Assembly (NCBI RefSeq): GCF_913055165.1
Contig: NZ_CAJXJS010000009.1
Coordinates: 1-64,000, forward strand
Length of the DNA stretch: 64,000 nt
Source of the DNA: an uncultured Devosia sp.
Lineage (GTDB): Bacteria > Pseudomonadota > Alphaproteobacteria > Rhizobiales > Devosiaceae
Reading direction: 5' to 3'
In this document: piece by piece, positions 1-7,908 of the stretch
Layout: each line of letters starts with the position of its first letter
Position numbering within the stretch: position 1 is the stretch's first letter
Made by a program: the position numbers and the translations under genes
Notes under the pieces: model-generated
What the model saw: only the letters and a program-made list of their open reading frames with translations
Told to the model about the DNA's origin: nothing
Database searches by the model: none

Positions 1-1
1 C

Positions 2-622
2 CATGGCAAAACCGGCGGCTATCTGCGCTATTCGACCGAGCGCCGGAACTGGTTCGAAACCGATTTCCCCATGTTCAAGGAGCAGGCCAACAAGCCGCTT
101 TCCGAACACAAGCGCACCAGCGAACACGCCAGCTACATTATCGAGGCCATCGAAACCGGTCGCTCCTATCGCGGTCATTTCAATCGCCGCAACAATGGCA
201 TCATCACCAATCTGCCTGATGACGCGATCATCGAAAGCCCGGGCTATGTTGACCGTTTCGGGATCAACATGATCGAGGGCATCACCCTGCCCACGGCCTG
301 CGCGGCCACCTGCTCGGTCTCGGTGTCGGTGCAGCGCCTGTCGGTCGAAGCGGCCATGACCGGCAATATCGATACGCTCAAGCTGGCCGTTTTGCACGAC
401 CCGCTGGTCGGCGCCATCTGCACCCCGGACGAAGTCTGGGCCATGGTCGACGAAATGGTCGTCGCCCAGGCACAGTGGCTGCCTCAATATGCCGATGCAG
501 TGCCGGCCGCAAAGGAGCGCATGGCCAAGTCGACGGTCAAGACCCGCGACTGGGACGGTGCCGCCCGCAAGCGCGTCCGTTCCGTGGAGGAACTGCGCGA
601 AATGAGCGGCGCGCATCACTGA
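2..622 (+). CDS. GH4 family alpha-galactosidase/alpha-glucosidase, 3' part
   Basis: Open reading frame running in from the left edge, so the start codon and the N-terminal NAD-binding half are outside the window; 206 residues remain. The visible part has the C-terminal pattern of glycoside hydrolase family 4 (MelA/AglA-type): a histidine/glycine-rich entry (HGKTGGYLRYSTERRNW), then the EHKRTSEHASYIIEAIETG stretch and a late LHDPLVGAICTPDEVW segment typical of the helical C-terminal domain. GH4 enzymes are cytoplasmic and use NAD+ and a divalent metal to cleave alpha-galactosides or alpha-glucosides. The downstream AraC regulator and peptide-type ABC transporter resemble the rhizobial agp locus for melibiose/raffinose uptake, which favours alpha-galactosidase. 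That substrate is inference from context. Family assignment is firm; specificity is not. Confidence 0.85.
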   Translation, partial: HGKTGGYLRYSTERRNWFETDFPMFKEQANKPLSEHKRTSEHASYIIEAIETGRSYRGHFNRRNNGIITNLPDDAIIESPGYVDRFGINMIEGITLPTACAATCSVSVSVQRLSVEAAMTGNIDTLKLAVLHDPLVGAICTPDEVWAMVDEMVVAQAQWLPQYADAVPAAKERMAKSTVKTRDWDGAARKRVRSVEELREMSGAHH

Positions 623-657
623 TCTGAGGTCCCCCCGACGCTCCTCCTGGCGTCATG

Positions 658-692
658 AAGCGGCCCGGCCTGAAGGTCGGGCCGCTTTCGAT
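658..692 (+). terminator. rho-independent terminator after GH4 gene
   Basis: A perfect 10-bp inverted repeat (658-667 with 678-687, arm AAGCGGCCCG) with a 10-nt loop is followed by TTTCGATTTT. It begins 35 bp after the GH4 stop codon and separates that gene from the halogenase. Confidence 0.75.
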
Positions 693-800
693 TTTGGACC
701 TACAGTTTCCGGTTTTCACAGAATTGCGACGCAAGAGCCGACGGCTCGGCTTGTGTCGGGGGCGGGGCAAATCTAGCTTGGCGTCAAGGGAGGACAGGGC

Positions 801-2342
801 ATGGACAAACCATCCCATTACGTCATTGTTGGTGGGGGCACGGCGGGTTGGATCGCCGCCTTCATCATTCAGGATGAGGCGCGCCGGAGGGGGCTCGACT
901 TCAGGATTTCGGTGGTCGAGAGCAGCAAGATCCCGACGGTTGGGGTTGGCGAGGCGACTACGGCTGCCTTCCGCGTATTGCTCAAGCATTTCGGCATCGA
1001 CGAAGTCGAGTTCATCCGGAAGACCGATGCAAGTTTCAAGCTGGGCATTCGCCACGAGGACTGGCGGCGCAAGGGTTTCACCTATTACGGCCCGATTGAT
1101 GATCCGCATCAAGTGGTGCGGGCGCCCGTCGGCGCGCCCAGCGATTACCTCAACGTCTACGCGGTGGCCGCGGGGCGCAAGGTGCAGGATATGCACATGT
1201 TCCAGCCATTGCTGGAACAGTGGAAGGCGCCCTATGCCCGCAAAACCGATGGCGGCCTCATTCCGCTGGGACCGTTTCATCATGCCTTTCACTTCGACCA
1301 AGCGCTGGTGGGCAAGTTTTTCGCCAGCAAATCCCGCGACGTGGAAAAGGTCGATGCGCTGGTCGAAGGGATCGAACGGGACCCTGAGAGCGGTGACATA
1401 ACGGCGCTGGTGTTGGACGGCAATCAGCGGCTCGAAGGCGATTTCTTCATCGACGCCACAGGCTTTCGCAAACAGCTCATTGTCAAGGAATTGCAGGCGC
1501 CCTGGATATCCTATGCCCATGAATTGCCGGTGAACCGGGCACTGCCATTCTGGATCGATGTGGAAGAGGGCGCCGAACTGCCCACCTATACGCGCGCCTG
1601 GGCACAGAGTTCGGGCTGGATGTGGCAGATCCCCACGCGTACACGCTTCGGTTGCGGCTATGTCTATTCCGATGAGTTTACCACCCCAGATCAGGCCAAG
1701 GCGGAGATCGAAGCGGCGCTGGGTCACAAGATCGAAGTACGTGGCGATATCCGCTTCCAGATCGGGCGGCTGGAAAAGGCCTGGATCGGCAATTGCCTTG
1801 CCGTGGGGCTCAGCTCAAGCTTCCTCGAGCCACTCGAATCCACTTCCATCCACGGGACTATCGTCCAGATGATGCTGTTCGCGCAGCGCTATATGGATCG
1901 GCCGGAGCGGATCGAGCAGAAGGCGCGGGATGACTATAATGCCCGCGTCGGGCGGCAGGTCGACGACTTCCGGACATTCGTGAACACACACTATGTCACC
2001 GAGCGCGACGATACTCCGTTCTGGCGGGAAGTTCGAGCCAACCGCATTCATCCCGAGACGAAGGAACGCCTCGCCCGCTGGCACAAGCAGATGCCGCGGG
2101 CCGAGCATTTTCCTGCCTATCTGGGCGGCCTGCCGCATATCGAGACGCAGTTGCACTATCCGGTACTGGACGGGCTCGGCCTGCTCGACCAATCCCTTGC
2201 GCGCCGCGAGATGGAGGCTGACCCCAAATTGCGCCAGTTTGCCCGCGAGACCTTCGACGCCCTGGTCCGCGAATACCGCGCGGCAGCGCAAAAGGCTTTG
2301 GGCCATGCCGAATTCCTGCGCATCGTGCAGGAGATGGGGTAG
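801..2342 (+). CDS. flavin-dependent tryptophan halogenase family protein
   Basis: 513-residue protein with all hallmarks of FADH2-dependent tryptophan halogenases: the N-terminal dinucleotide motif GGGTAGW (residues 11-17), the catalytic lysine in DASFK (K80, matching K79 of PrnA), the WxWxIP signature (W273, W275, I277, P278), and the EPLEST stretch (343-348) that carries the second catalytic glutamate. Length is usual for the family. Characterised members chlorinate or brominate free tryptophan or other indoles using hypochlorous acid made at the flavin. The ATG at 801 has a GGGAGG ribosome site 7-12 bp upstream. Nothing nearby encodes a flavin reductase or a natural-product pathway; it sits between a GH4 glycosidase and an AraC regulator. 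Catalytic competence is read from motifs; the substrate is unknown. Confidence 0.9.
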   Translation: MDKPSHYVIVGGGTAGWIAAFIIQDEARRRGLDFRISVVESSKIPTVGVGEATTAAFRVLLKHFGIDEVEFIRKTDASFKLGIRHEDWRRKGFTYYGPIDDPHQVVRAPVGAPSDYLNVYAVAAGRKVQDMHMFQPLLEQWKAPYARKTDGGLIPLGPFHHAFHFDQALVGKFFASKSRDVEKVDALVEGIERDPESGDITALVLDGNQRLEGDFFIDATGFRKQLIVKELQAPWISYAHELPVNRALPFWIDVEEGAELPTYTRAWAQSSGWMWQIPTRTRFGCGYVYSDEFTTPDQAKAEIEAALGHKIEVRGDIRFQIGRLEKAWIGNCLAVGLSSSFLEPLESTSIHGTIVQMMLFAQRYMDRPERIEQKARDDYNARVGRQVDDFRTFVNTHYVTERDDTPFWREVRANRIHPETKERLARWHKQMPRAEHFPAYLGGLPHIETQLHYPVLDGLGLLDQSLARREMEADPKLRQFARETFDALVREYRAAAQKALGHAEFLRIVQEMG

Positions 2343-2347
2343 GGGCC

Positions 2348-3268
2348 CTAGGCGATCTTGTTTTCCCGCATCTGGCTGGGGGTCATGCCATAGGCCTTGC
2401 GGAAGTGCTCGTAGAATTGGGTCTGGCTGGAAAAACCGGACTGGAAGGCAATGTTGGCGATGGCCAGATTGCTGTCGAACAACAGGCTGCGTGCCCGGAT
2501 CAGCCGCATGCGGGTGACGAATTTCTGCACCGAGATATGCATGACCTTGGTGAACAGGTTGGTCGCGTAGTTGGGGTGTAGGCCAACGACATCGGCGATG
2601 GCCTCGACCGAGAGCGGATCGCTGATGTTTTCCACGATGTGGCGCACCATGCGCACGACATAGCGAACCGGGCTTGCCGTGCGGCTGCGGGCGCTCGTTT
2701 TTTCGACCCAGGCCGGCAGCAATGTGTCCCATCCAGTGATGGCCGCGCGGCGGAACATGGTGCCGATCTCGGCGCGCACCAGGTCCGTGCGGAGCGCGTT
2801 GCCGCTGCGATAGTCGCCATACCAGCGCTCCAGCGTTTCAAGGCCGATGCACTCCGGCGCCAACTGGATCACCCCGCCGCCCATCAGGGTTTCCGTCAGT
2901 CGTCCGAGCTGCGGCATCTCGAGAAAGGCATCCATCGGCAGGGAGATATTGAGCTGCCGGGCATCGTCGACATCTCTTAATCCCACTGTCTGATGCGGGA
3001 TGCCCGCCCAGAAAGCGACCAGCCGATTGGCACCCACGGTCAGGGGGCCACCATCAAAGACATAGTCCATGGTCCCCCGGGTCAACCAATTGAATTCTAT
3101 ATGGCCATGGCTGTGGGGTTGCGGCATGATCTGGGGTGGGAAAGCCCGGATGCCGAAGCGCCCGAAGGCCTTTCCCGAAGAGTAAAAGCTGCGGTCCGGA
3201 CGCGGGGTCGGACGTGGCGCCTTCTCTTTTGCGCGCACCGGTCTGCCAAGGCCTTCAATTACAGTCAT
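2348..3268 (-). CDS. AraC/XylS family regulator, MelR/AgpT-like
   Basis: 306-residue protein with an N-terminal cupin-like sugar-sensing domain (PHSHGHIEFNWLTRG, residues about 51-65) and a C-terminal double helix-turn-helix; the second helix-turn-helix and AraC signature are visible in IANIAFQSGFSSQTQFYEHF near the end. It is convergent with the halogenase (5 bp between stops) and divergent from the binding-protein gene at 3432. In rhizobia an AraC regulator (AgpT) occupies the same place next to agpA and activates alpha-galactoside uptake. The 163-bp divergent region contains an inverted repeat (3293-3317) that could be its site. Activation of agpABCD is inferred from this arrangement. Confidence 0.85.
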   Translation of the reverse strand: MTVIEGLGRPVRAKEKAPRPTPRPDRSFYSSGKAFGRFGIRAFPPQIMPQPHSHGHIEFNWLTRGTMDYVFDGGPLTVGANRLVAFWAGIPHQTVGLRDVDDARQLNISLPMDAFLEMPQLGRLTETLMGGGVIQLAPECIGLETLERWYGDYRSGNALRTDLVRAEIGTMFRRAAITGWDTLLPAWVEKTSARSRTASPVRYVVRMVRHIVENISDPLSVEAIADVVGLHPNYATNLFTKVMHISVQKFVTRMRLIRARSLLFDSNLAIANIAFQSGFSSQTQFYEHFRKAYGMTPSQMRENKIA

Positions 3269-3292
3269 ACTTTTCCCGCAGTTCTTAGAAAA

Positions 3293-3317
3293 CCGGAATT
3301 AGTCACTATCATTCCGG
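3293..3317. promoter_or_regulatory. inverted repeat between araC-type gene and agpA
   Basis: A perfect 7-bp inverted repeat CCGGAAT (3293-3299) / ATTCCGG (3311-3317) with an 11-bp spacer, so the half-sites lie 18 bp apart, in the divergent promoter region. A direct repeat GTCACT occurs at 3302-3307 and 3328-3333. Candidate operator for the adjacent AraC regulator; the assignment is inference. Confidence 0.4.
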
Positions 3318-3431
3318 ATTGCGTCGGTCACTGCAAGGGGTAGGCTTTACCCATGCACGGAGGCAGGTTCGGAGAGGAGTATCCGGACCGGGCAATCATC
3401 GCCTTTGCCCCGATTGCGATGGGAGGTTCTA

Positions 3432-5516
3432 TTGAGAAAGCACATCTATGCCCTTGGCGGGGCAGGACTTTTGCTGTCCGTTTCCATGTCGGCGATGCCG
3501 GCACAGGAAATGACCGGTGAACTGCCGGATCCGCCGGAATTCTCGGCCCAGAGCGAGCCGAATTTCGTCAGCATTTCGGACATCCTCGAATACAAGGCAT
3601 TGCCCGAATACAACGAGCCCGATTGGGTCACGTCCAAATATGTGGACGCCGGGGCCCTGCCGCCTGTCGCAGAGCGCCTGCCCAAGGAGCCACTGGTCTA
3701 CAAAGCCGCCAACATGCCGGACGGCATCGGCGTTTATGGCGATACCATGCGCCACGTCATCGGCGGCCGGCCTGAAGGCTGGAACTATATCGGCGGCCAG
3801 AGCCAGGGCTGGGGCGGCATCGACATTGGCCTCAGCGAATGCCTGACGCGCACCGGTCCGCTGTTCATGGTCAAGGCCGACGAACTCGAACCCATGCCCA
3901 ACCTCGCCAAGAGCTGGGAATGGTCCGAGGACGGCAAGGAACTGACCATGCACCTGATCGAGGGTGCCAAATGGTCCGACGGCGACCCGTTCGATAGCGA
4001 AGACGTGATGTTCTATTGGGAGGACAATGTCCAGGATCCCAATGTGAGCGCGGTTCCCTCGGGTACCGGCACGCCTGAGCGGTTCGGCACGGGCACCAAG
4101 CTCGAGGCGATCGACGCCTATACGATCAAGTGGACCTTCGAAGAGTCATTCCCCACGCAGTACCTCTACGCGATGGCCTACGACTCCTTCTGTCCGGGCC
4201 CGAGCCATATCCTCAAGCCCGAGCACCCCAAATACTCGGACAACAGCTACGAGCAGTACAAGAATGCCTTCCCGCCCGAATATCTCAATATTCCGGTGAT
4301 GGGCGCCTGGGTGCCGGTTGAGTATCGTCCTGACGATATCATCGTGATGCGCCGCAACCCCTATTATTGGAAGGTCGACGAACAGGGCAACCAGCTGCCC
4401 TACCTCAACGAGATGCACTATCGCCTCTCGACCTGGGCCGACCGTGACGTCCAGGCTGTTGCCGGTTCGGGCGACTTCTCCAACCTCGAACAGGCTGAAA
4501 GCTATGTCGAGGCCCTGCGCCGCTCGGCCGACGACAGTGCTCCGGCCCGCCTGCAGTTCGGTGCCCGCACCATCGGTTATGCCCTGCGCATGAATATGTC
4601 GGGCAATGGCTGGGGTGAACCCGACGCTCGTGAGCAGGCCGTGCGTGAGCTGAACCGGAACCTCGACTTCCGCAAGGCCGTCACCATGGCGGTCGATCGC
4701 CAGCGTCTGGGTGAATCGCTTGTCCGCGGTCCCTTCACCGCCATCTATCCGGGCGGGCTCTATGCCGGCACGACCTATTACGACAAGGACTCCACGGTCT
4801 ACTACCCCTACAACATGGACGCAGCCAACGAACTGCTCGATGGCCTGGGGTTGATGGATACCGATGGAAATGGCGTGCGCAATTTCCCCGCAGACACCGC
4901 CGGCGGTGCTGATGTGGAAATCACCCTGCTCGCCAATACCGACTACGCGACCGACACCAATCTCGCCGAAGGCGTGATTGCGATGATGGAGCCGCTTGGT
5001 CTGCGTGTGATCGCCAATTTCCAGACCGGCACGGCGCGTGACGACATGGCACAATCCGGCCAGTTCGACTGGACGGTGGAACGCCAAGGTTCGGAAATGG
5101 TCGCGGTGGTACAAAATACCACCATGCTTGCCCCGACCGGCCCGCGGACGCACCCCTTCCACAAGGCTGGATCGGACGGCACGCTCGACCTGCTGCCCTT
5201 CGAGCAGGAACTGACTGATATCGTCAACGCCTTCATCTCGACCAGCGACAATGCCGAGCGGGCCGAGCTGATGAAGCAGTACCAGCAGATTTTCACCGAG
5301 AACGTCTATTCGGTGGGTCTGACCCAGTATCCGGGTGCGCTGATCATCAACAAGCGCTTCGCCAATATCCCGGCTGGTGCCCCGATCTTCATGTTCAACT
5401 GGGCTGAAGACAATATCATCCGCGAACGGGTCTATGTGCCCGAGGACCAGCAGGGCGATTACGAGCTGCATCCGGAAACCCTTCCGGGCGCTCCGGGCAG
5501 CGACGGCCCGGCCTGA
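3432..5516 (+). CDS. agpA: family 5 extracellular solute-binding protein, AgpA-like
   Basis: Periplasmic binding protein (694 residues from this start) of the peptide/opine/nickel type (SBP_bac_5), the largest class of binding proteins. The N-terminus RKHIYALGGAGLLLSVSMS followed by AMPAQ is a signal peptide. Several in-frame TTG codons exist; TTG 3432 is chosen because GGGAGG lies 5 bp before it and the signal peptide then starts correctly. The TTG at 3405 has no such site. First gene of a four-gene transporter operon. In Sinorhizobium the agpA product of this family binds melibiose and raffinose even though its relatives bind peptides; the GH4 and AraC neighbours support the same role here. 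A stem-loop follows the gene. Confidence 0.8.
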   Translation: MRKHIYALGGAGLLLSVSMSAMPAQEMTGELPDPPEFSAQSEPNFVSISDILEYKALPEYNEPDWVTSKYVDAGALPPVAERLPKEPLVYKAANMPDGIGVYGDTMRHVIGGRPEGWNYIGGQSQGWGGIDIGLSECLTRTGPLFMVKADELEPMPNLAKSWEWSEDGKELTMHLIEGAKWSDGDPFDSEDVMFYWEDNVQDPNVSAVPSGTGTPERFGTGTKLEAIDAYTIKWTFEESFPTQYLYAMAYDSFCPGPSHILKPEHPKYSDNSYEQYKNAFPPEYLNIPVMGAWVPVEYRPDDIIVMRRNPYYWKVDEQGNQLPYLNEMHYRLSTWADRDVQAVAGSGDFSNLEQAESYVEALRRSADDSAPARLQFGARTIGYALRMNMSGNGWGEPDAREQAVRELNRNLDFRKAVTMAVDRQRLGESLVRGPFTAIYPGGLYAGTTYYDKDSTVYYPYNMDAANELLDGLGLMDTDGNGVRNFPADTAGGADVEITLLANTDYATDTNLAEGVIAMMEPLGLRVIANFQTGTARDDMAQSGQFDWTVERQGSEMVAVVQNTTMLAPTGPRTHPFHKAGSDGTLDLLPFEQELTDIVNAFISTSDNAERAELMKQYQQIFTENVYSVGLTQYPGALIINKRFANIPAGAPIFMFNWAEDNIIRERVYVPEDQQGDYELHPETLPGAPGSDGPA

Positions 5517-5525
5517 CGAGAAACG

Positions 5526-5552
5526 GCCGGCGGGACCCCGGGTTCCGCCGGC
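5526..5552 (+). other. intercistronic stem-loop behind agpA
   Basis: Arms 5526-5535 (GCCGGCGGGA) and 5543-5552 form a 10-bp stem with one G-U pair and a 7-nt loop, 10 bp after the binding-protein stop and without a T tract. A second smaller inverted repeat (GATCGTG 5608-5614 / CACGATC 5622-5628) follows. Such structures behind binding-protein genes usually protect the upstream mRNA or reduce read-through. Confidence 0.6.
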
Positions 5553-5703
5553 ACCGCCCACGCCCGACCCCATAGGCGCAGGGCATCGAGTTCAGTATCC
5601 TCGGCCTGATCGTGCGACGACCACGATCGGCCCCCTCGGTCCACACTGACCTGAGGGTTGGGGTGAACGGCGACCCCGTTCAACAACGTCATAGAGGCTG
5701 ACG

Positions 5704-6714
5704 ATGCTTCGTTTTCTCTTCATTCGCATTCTAGGCGCCATCCCGCTGCTGCTGCTGCTCAGCGTGGTCACCTTCGCCATCATTCAGGCGCCTCCGGGCG
5801 ACTATGGCGACTACATCCGCTCAATGGCCGTCAATCAGGGCGGTGCGACCTTCGAGCAGGCCGAGGCGCAGGCCCAGATGTATCGTGAGCAACACGGGCT
5901 GAACGATCCCCTGGTGGTGCAATATTTTCGCTGGATTACCGGCATCGTCACCCGTTTCGACTTCGGCCACTCCCTCTATTACAACAAGGAGGTCGGCCAG
6001 GTTGTCGCCGAGCGTCTGCCGGCCACCATCCTGTTGGCACTGACCTGTCACATCCTGGCCTCGGTCCTCGGCATTGGACTGGGGATCATTGCCGCCACCC
6101 GGCAGTATTCCTGGGCTGATACGCTCCTGGGCGTGATCTCGTTCCTGGGCATGACCATTCCGCGGTTCCTGCTGGCGATCATCATTCTTTACGTCCTGGT
6201 GTTCCGGCTCAATGTGTCGGAGGTGGGCATGTTCTTTTCCGCCCAATATGGCGGCGCGCCCTGGAGCTGGGACAAATTCGTCAACCTGGTCCAGCACGTC
6301 TGGCCGGTGATCTTTATCGCCACCTTTGGCGGGCTGGCCTACAATATGCGCGTGATGCGGGCGAACCTGCTCGACGTGCTCAACTCGCAATATGTCGAGA
6401 CGGCACGAGCCAAGGGTCTGCCGGAAGGCGCGGTGATCATGAAGCATGCCGTGCCCAATGCGCTGCATCCGCTCATTGCCTATCAGGGCGTGGTGCTGCC
6501 CTACATGCTGACTGGTGAAATCGAAGTGGCCATCGTCTTCGGCCTGGCCACGGTGGGTCCGGCCATTGTCGGCTCCATGGGTGTCGGCGACGTCTATGTC
6601 ACCGCCACATTCATGCTGGTGCTGGCCACCACGCTCATCATCGGCAACATCATCGCCGATCTTCTGCTTGTCGCGCTCGATCCGCGCGTTCGCCTGGGAG
6701 GGAACGCCGAATGA
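5704..6714 (+). CDS. agpB: ABC transporter permease, DppB/AgpB-like
   Basis: 336-residue inner-membrane permease of the peptide-transporter B class. The start is typical (MLRFLFIRILGAIPLLLLL, first membrane helix), followed by the long periplasmic loop that B-type permeases carry between helices 1 and 2 and a membrane-rich C-terminal half. The EAA-type coupling loop is visible as YVETARAKGLPEGAVIMKH, where the ATPase docks. The stop overlaps the next permease start by 4 bp (ATGA). It forms the translocation channel with the following permease; transport substrate follows from AgpA. Confidence 0.85.
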   Translation: MLRFLFIRILGAIPLLLLLSVVTFAIIQAPPGDYGDYIRSMAVNQGGATFEQAEAQAQMYREQHGLNDPLVVQYFRWITGIVTRFDFGHSLYYNKEVGQVVAERLPATILLALTCHILASVLGIGLGIIAATRQYSWADTLLGVISFLGMTIPRFLLAIIILYVLVFRLNVSEVGMFFSAQYGGAPWSWDKFVNLVQHVWPVIFIATFGGLAYNMRVMRANLLDVLNSQYVETARAKGLPEGAVIMKHAVPNALHPLIAYQGVVLPYMLTGEIEVAIVFGLATVGPAIVGSMGVGDVYVTATFMLVLATTLIIGNIIADLLLVALDPRVRLGGNAE

Positions 6715-7898
6715 CCCGCGTTGACAACAGTTCATCCGTGCCCTTGCCGCCCGATGTCGAGGCCGGACCCAAGCCGACACCGGCAGAGGAGGCCAGCACG
6801 GCGCCCGTGGTGACGCGCTATGGTTCGGGCAATGAGACCTATGCCACCCTGGTCTGGCGCCGTTTCCGCCGCTCCACCATGGGCATGATTGGCCTCGTCC
6901 TGGTGGCGATGCTGCTGGTCATCACGGTCTTTGCCGATTTCTTCGCGCCGATGGACCCCAAGGAGCCGAACCTGCCCTTTGCGCCGCCGGACCTGATCGC
7001 CTTCGAGGACCCGAGCGGCAATTTCAGCCTCTTGCCCTATGTCTATCCCATTGGTGACACGGGGGAACTCGACCCGGTGACGTTCCAGCCGCTGACCGGC
7101 GCCATGAAGGACAATCCGACGCCGACGGGCTTCTTCGTGAAAGGGTATGAATACCACCTGCTCTGGTTCATTCCCTCAAACATCCATTTCTTCGGCTCGA
7201 CCGATGGCAGGCCGATCCAGCTGCTGGGAACCGACAAATTCGGTCGCGACATTCTCTCGCGCGGTATTGTCGGCTCCCGCATCAGCTTGATGATCGCCCT
7301 TGCCGTGGTGACCATGACGACGGTTGTGGGTACGCTCGTCGGGATTACCTCAGGCTATATCGGCGGGGCCGTGGATGCCTGGGTGCAGCGGTTCGTCGAA
7401 TTCGTGCTCGCCTTCCCGCAATTGCCGCTTTATCTGGCCCTGACCTCACTGATCCCGGTGACGGCGCCGTCCAATGTGTTCCTGACCTTTGTGATCTTCG
7501 TCATGGCGGTGCTGGGCTGGGCGCAATTAAGCCGGGAAGTGCGATCCAAGACCCTGGCTCTCGCCCGCGTGGATTATGTCCGGGCCGCCATCGCCGTGGG
7601 CGCGACCGACGGGCGCATCATTACCCGCCACATCCTGCCCAACGTGCTCAGCCACATCATCGTGGCCGTAACCCTGGCCATTCCCACAGTGGTGCTGCTT
7701 GAAAGCTTCCTCGGGTTCCTGGGCTTTGCGGTCAAGCCGCCGCTGATCTCATGGGGGCTGATGCTGCAGGATACCGGCACGTTCTCGGTGATCGGCTCCT
7801 ATCCCTGGATCCTGACCCCGGTGATCTTTGTGCTGATCACGGTCTTTGCCTTCAATGCGCTGGGCGATGGTCTGCGCGATGCCGTCGACCCCTATTGA
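6711..7898 (+). CDS. agpC: ABC transporter permease, DppC/AgpC-like
   Basis: 395-residue C-type permease of the peptide/opine transporter family. The N-terminus has a soluble tail of about 50 residues before the first helix (GMIGLVLVAMLLVITVF), and a larger than usual periplasmic segment precedes the GTDKFGRDILSR motif that is characteristic of DppC/OppC proteins. The EAA loop is YVRAAIAVGATDGRIITRH. It is translationally coupled to the preceding permease through an ATGA overlap and followed 10 bp later by the ATPase gene. At 395 residues it is longer than DppC (about 300), mostly because of the insertion between helix 1 and the GRD motif, as in AgpC-like sugar-transporting members. Confidence 0.85.
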   Translation: MTRVDNSSSVPLPPDVEAGPKPTPAEEASTAPVVTRYGSGNETYATLVWRRFRRSTMGMIGLVLVAMLLVITVFADFFAPMDPKEPNLPFAPPDLIAFEDPSGNFSLLPYVYPIGDTGELDPVTFQPLTGAMKDNPTPTGFFVKGYEYHLLWFIPSNIHFFGSTDGRPIQLLGTDKFGRDILSRGIVGSRISLMIALAVVTMTTVVGTLVGITSGYIGGAVDAWVQRFVEFVLAFPQLPLYLALTSLIPVTAPSNVFLTFVIFVMAVLGWAQLSREVRSKTLALARVDYVRAAIAVGATDGRIITRHILPNVLSHIIVAVTLAIPTVVLLESFLGFLGFAVKPPLISWGLMLQDTGTFSVIGSYPWILTPVIFVLITVFAFNALGDGLRDAVDPY

Positions 7899-7908
7899 GG
7901 ATTGAGCC

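Noticed and set aside
537-1727. 396-residue open frame on the minus strand
   Set aside because: Antisense shadow of the halogenase gene, whose motifs are unambiguous; composition is that of a reverse-frame product.
4146-5573. 475-residue open frame on the minus strand
   Set aside because: Antisense to agpA and without recognisable domains; the plus-strand gene has signal peptide and family match.
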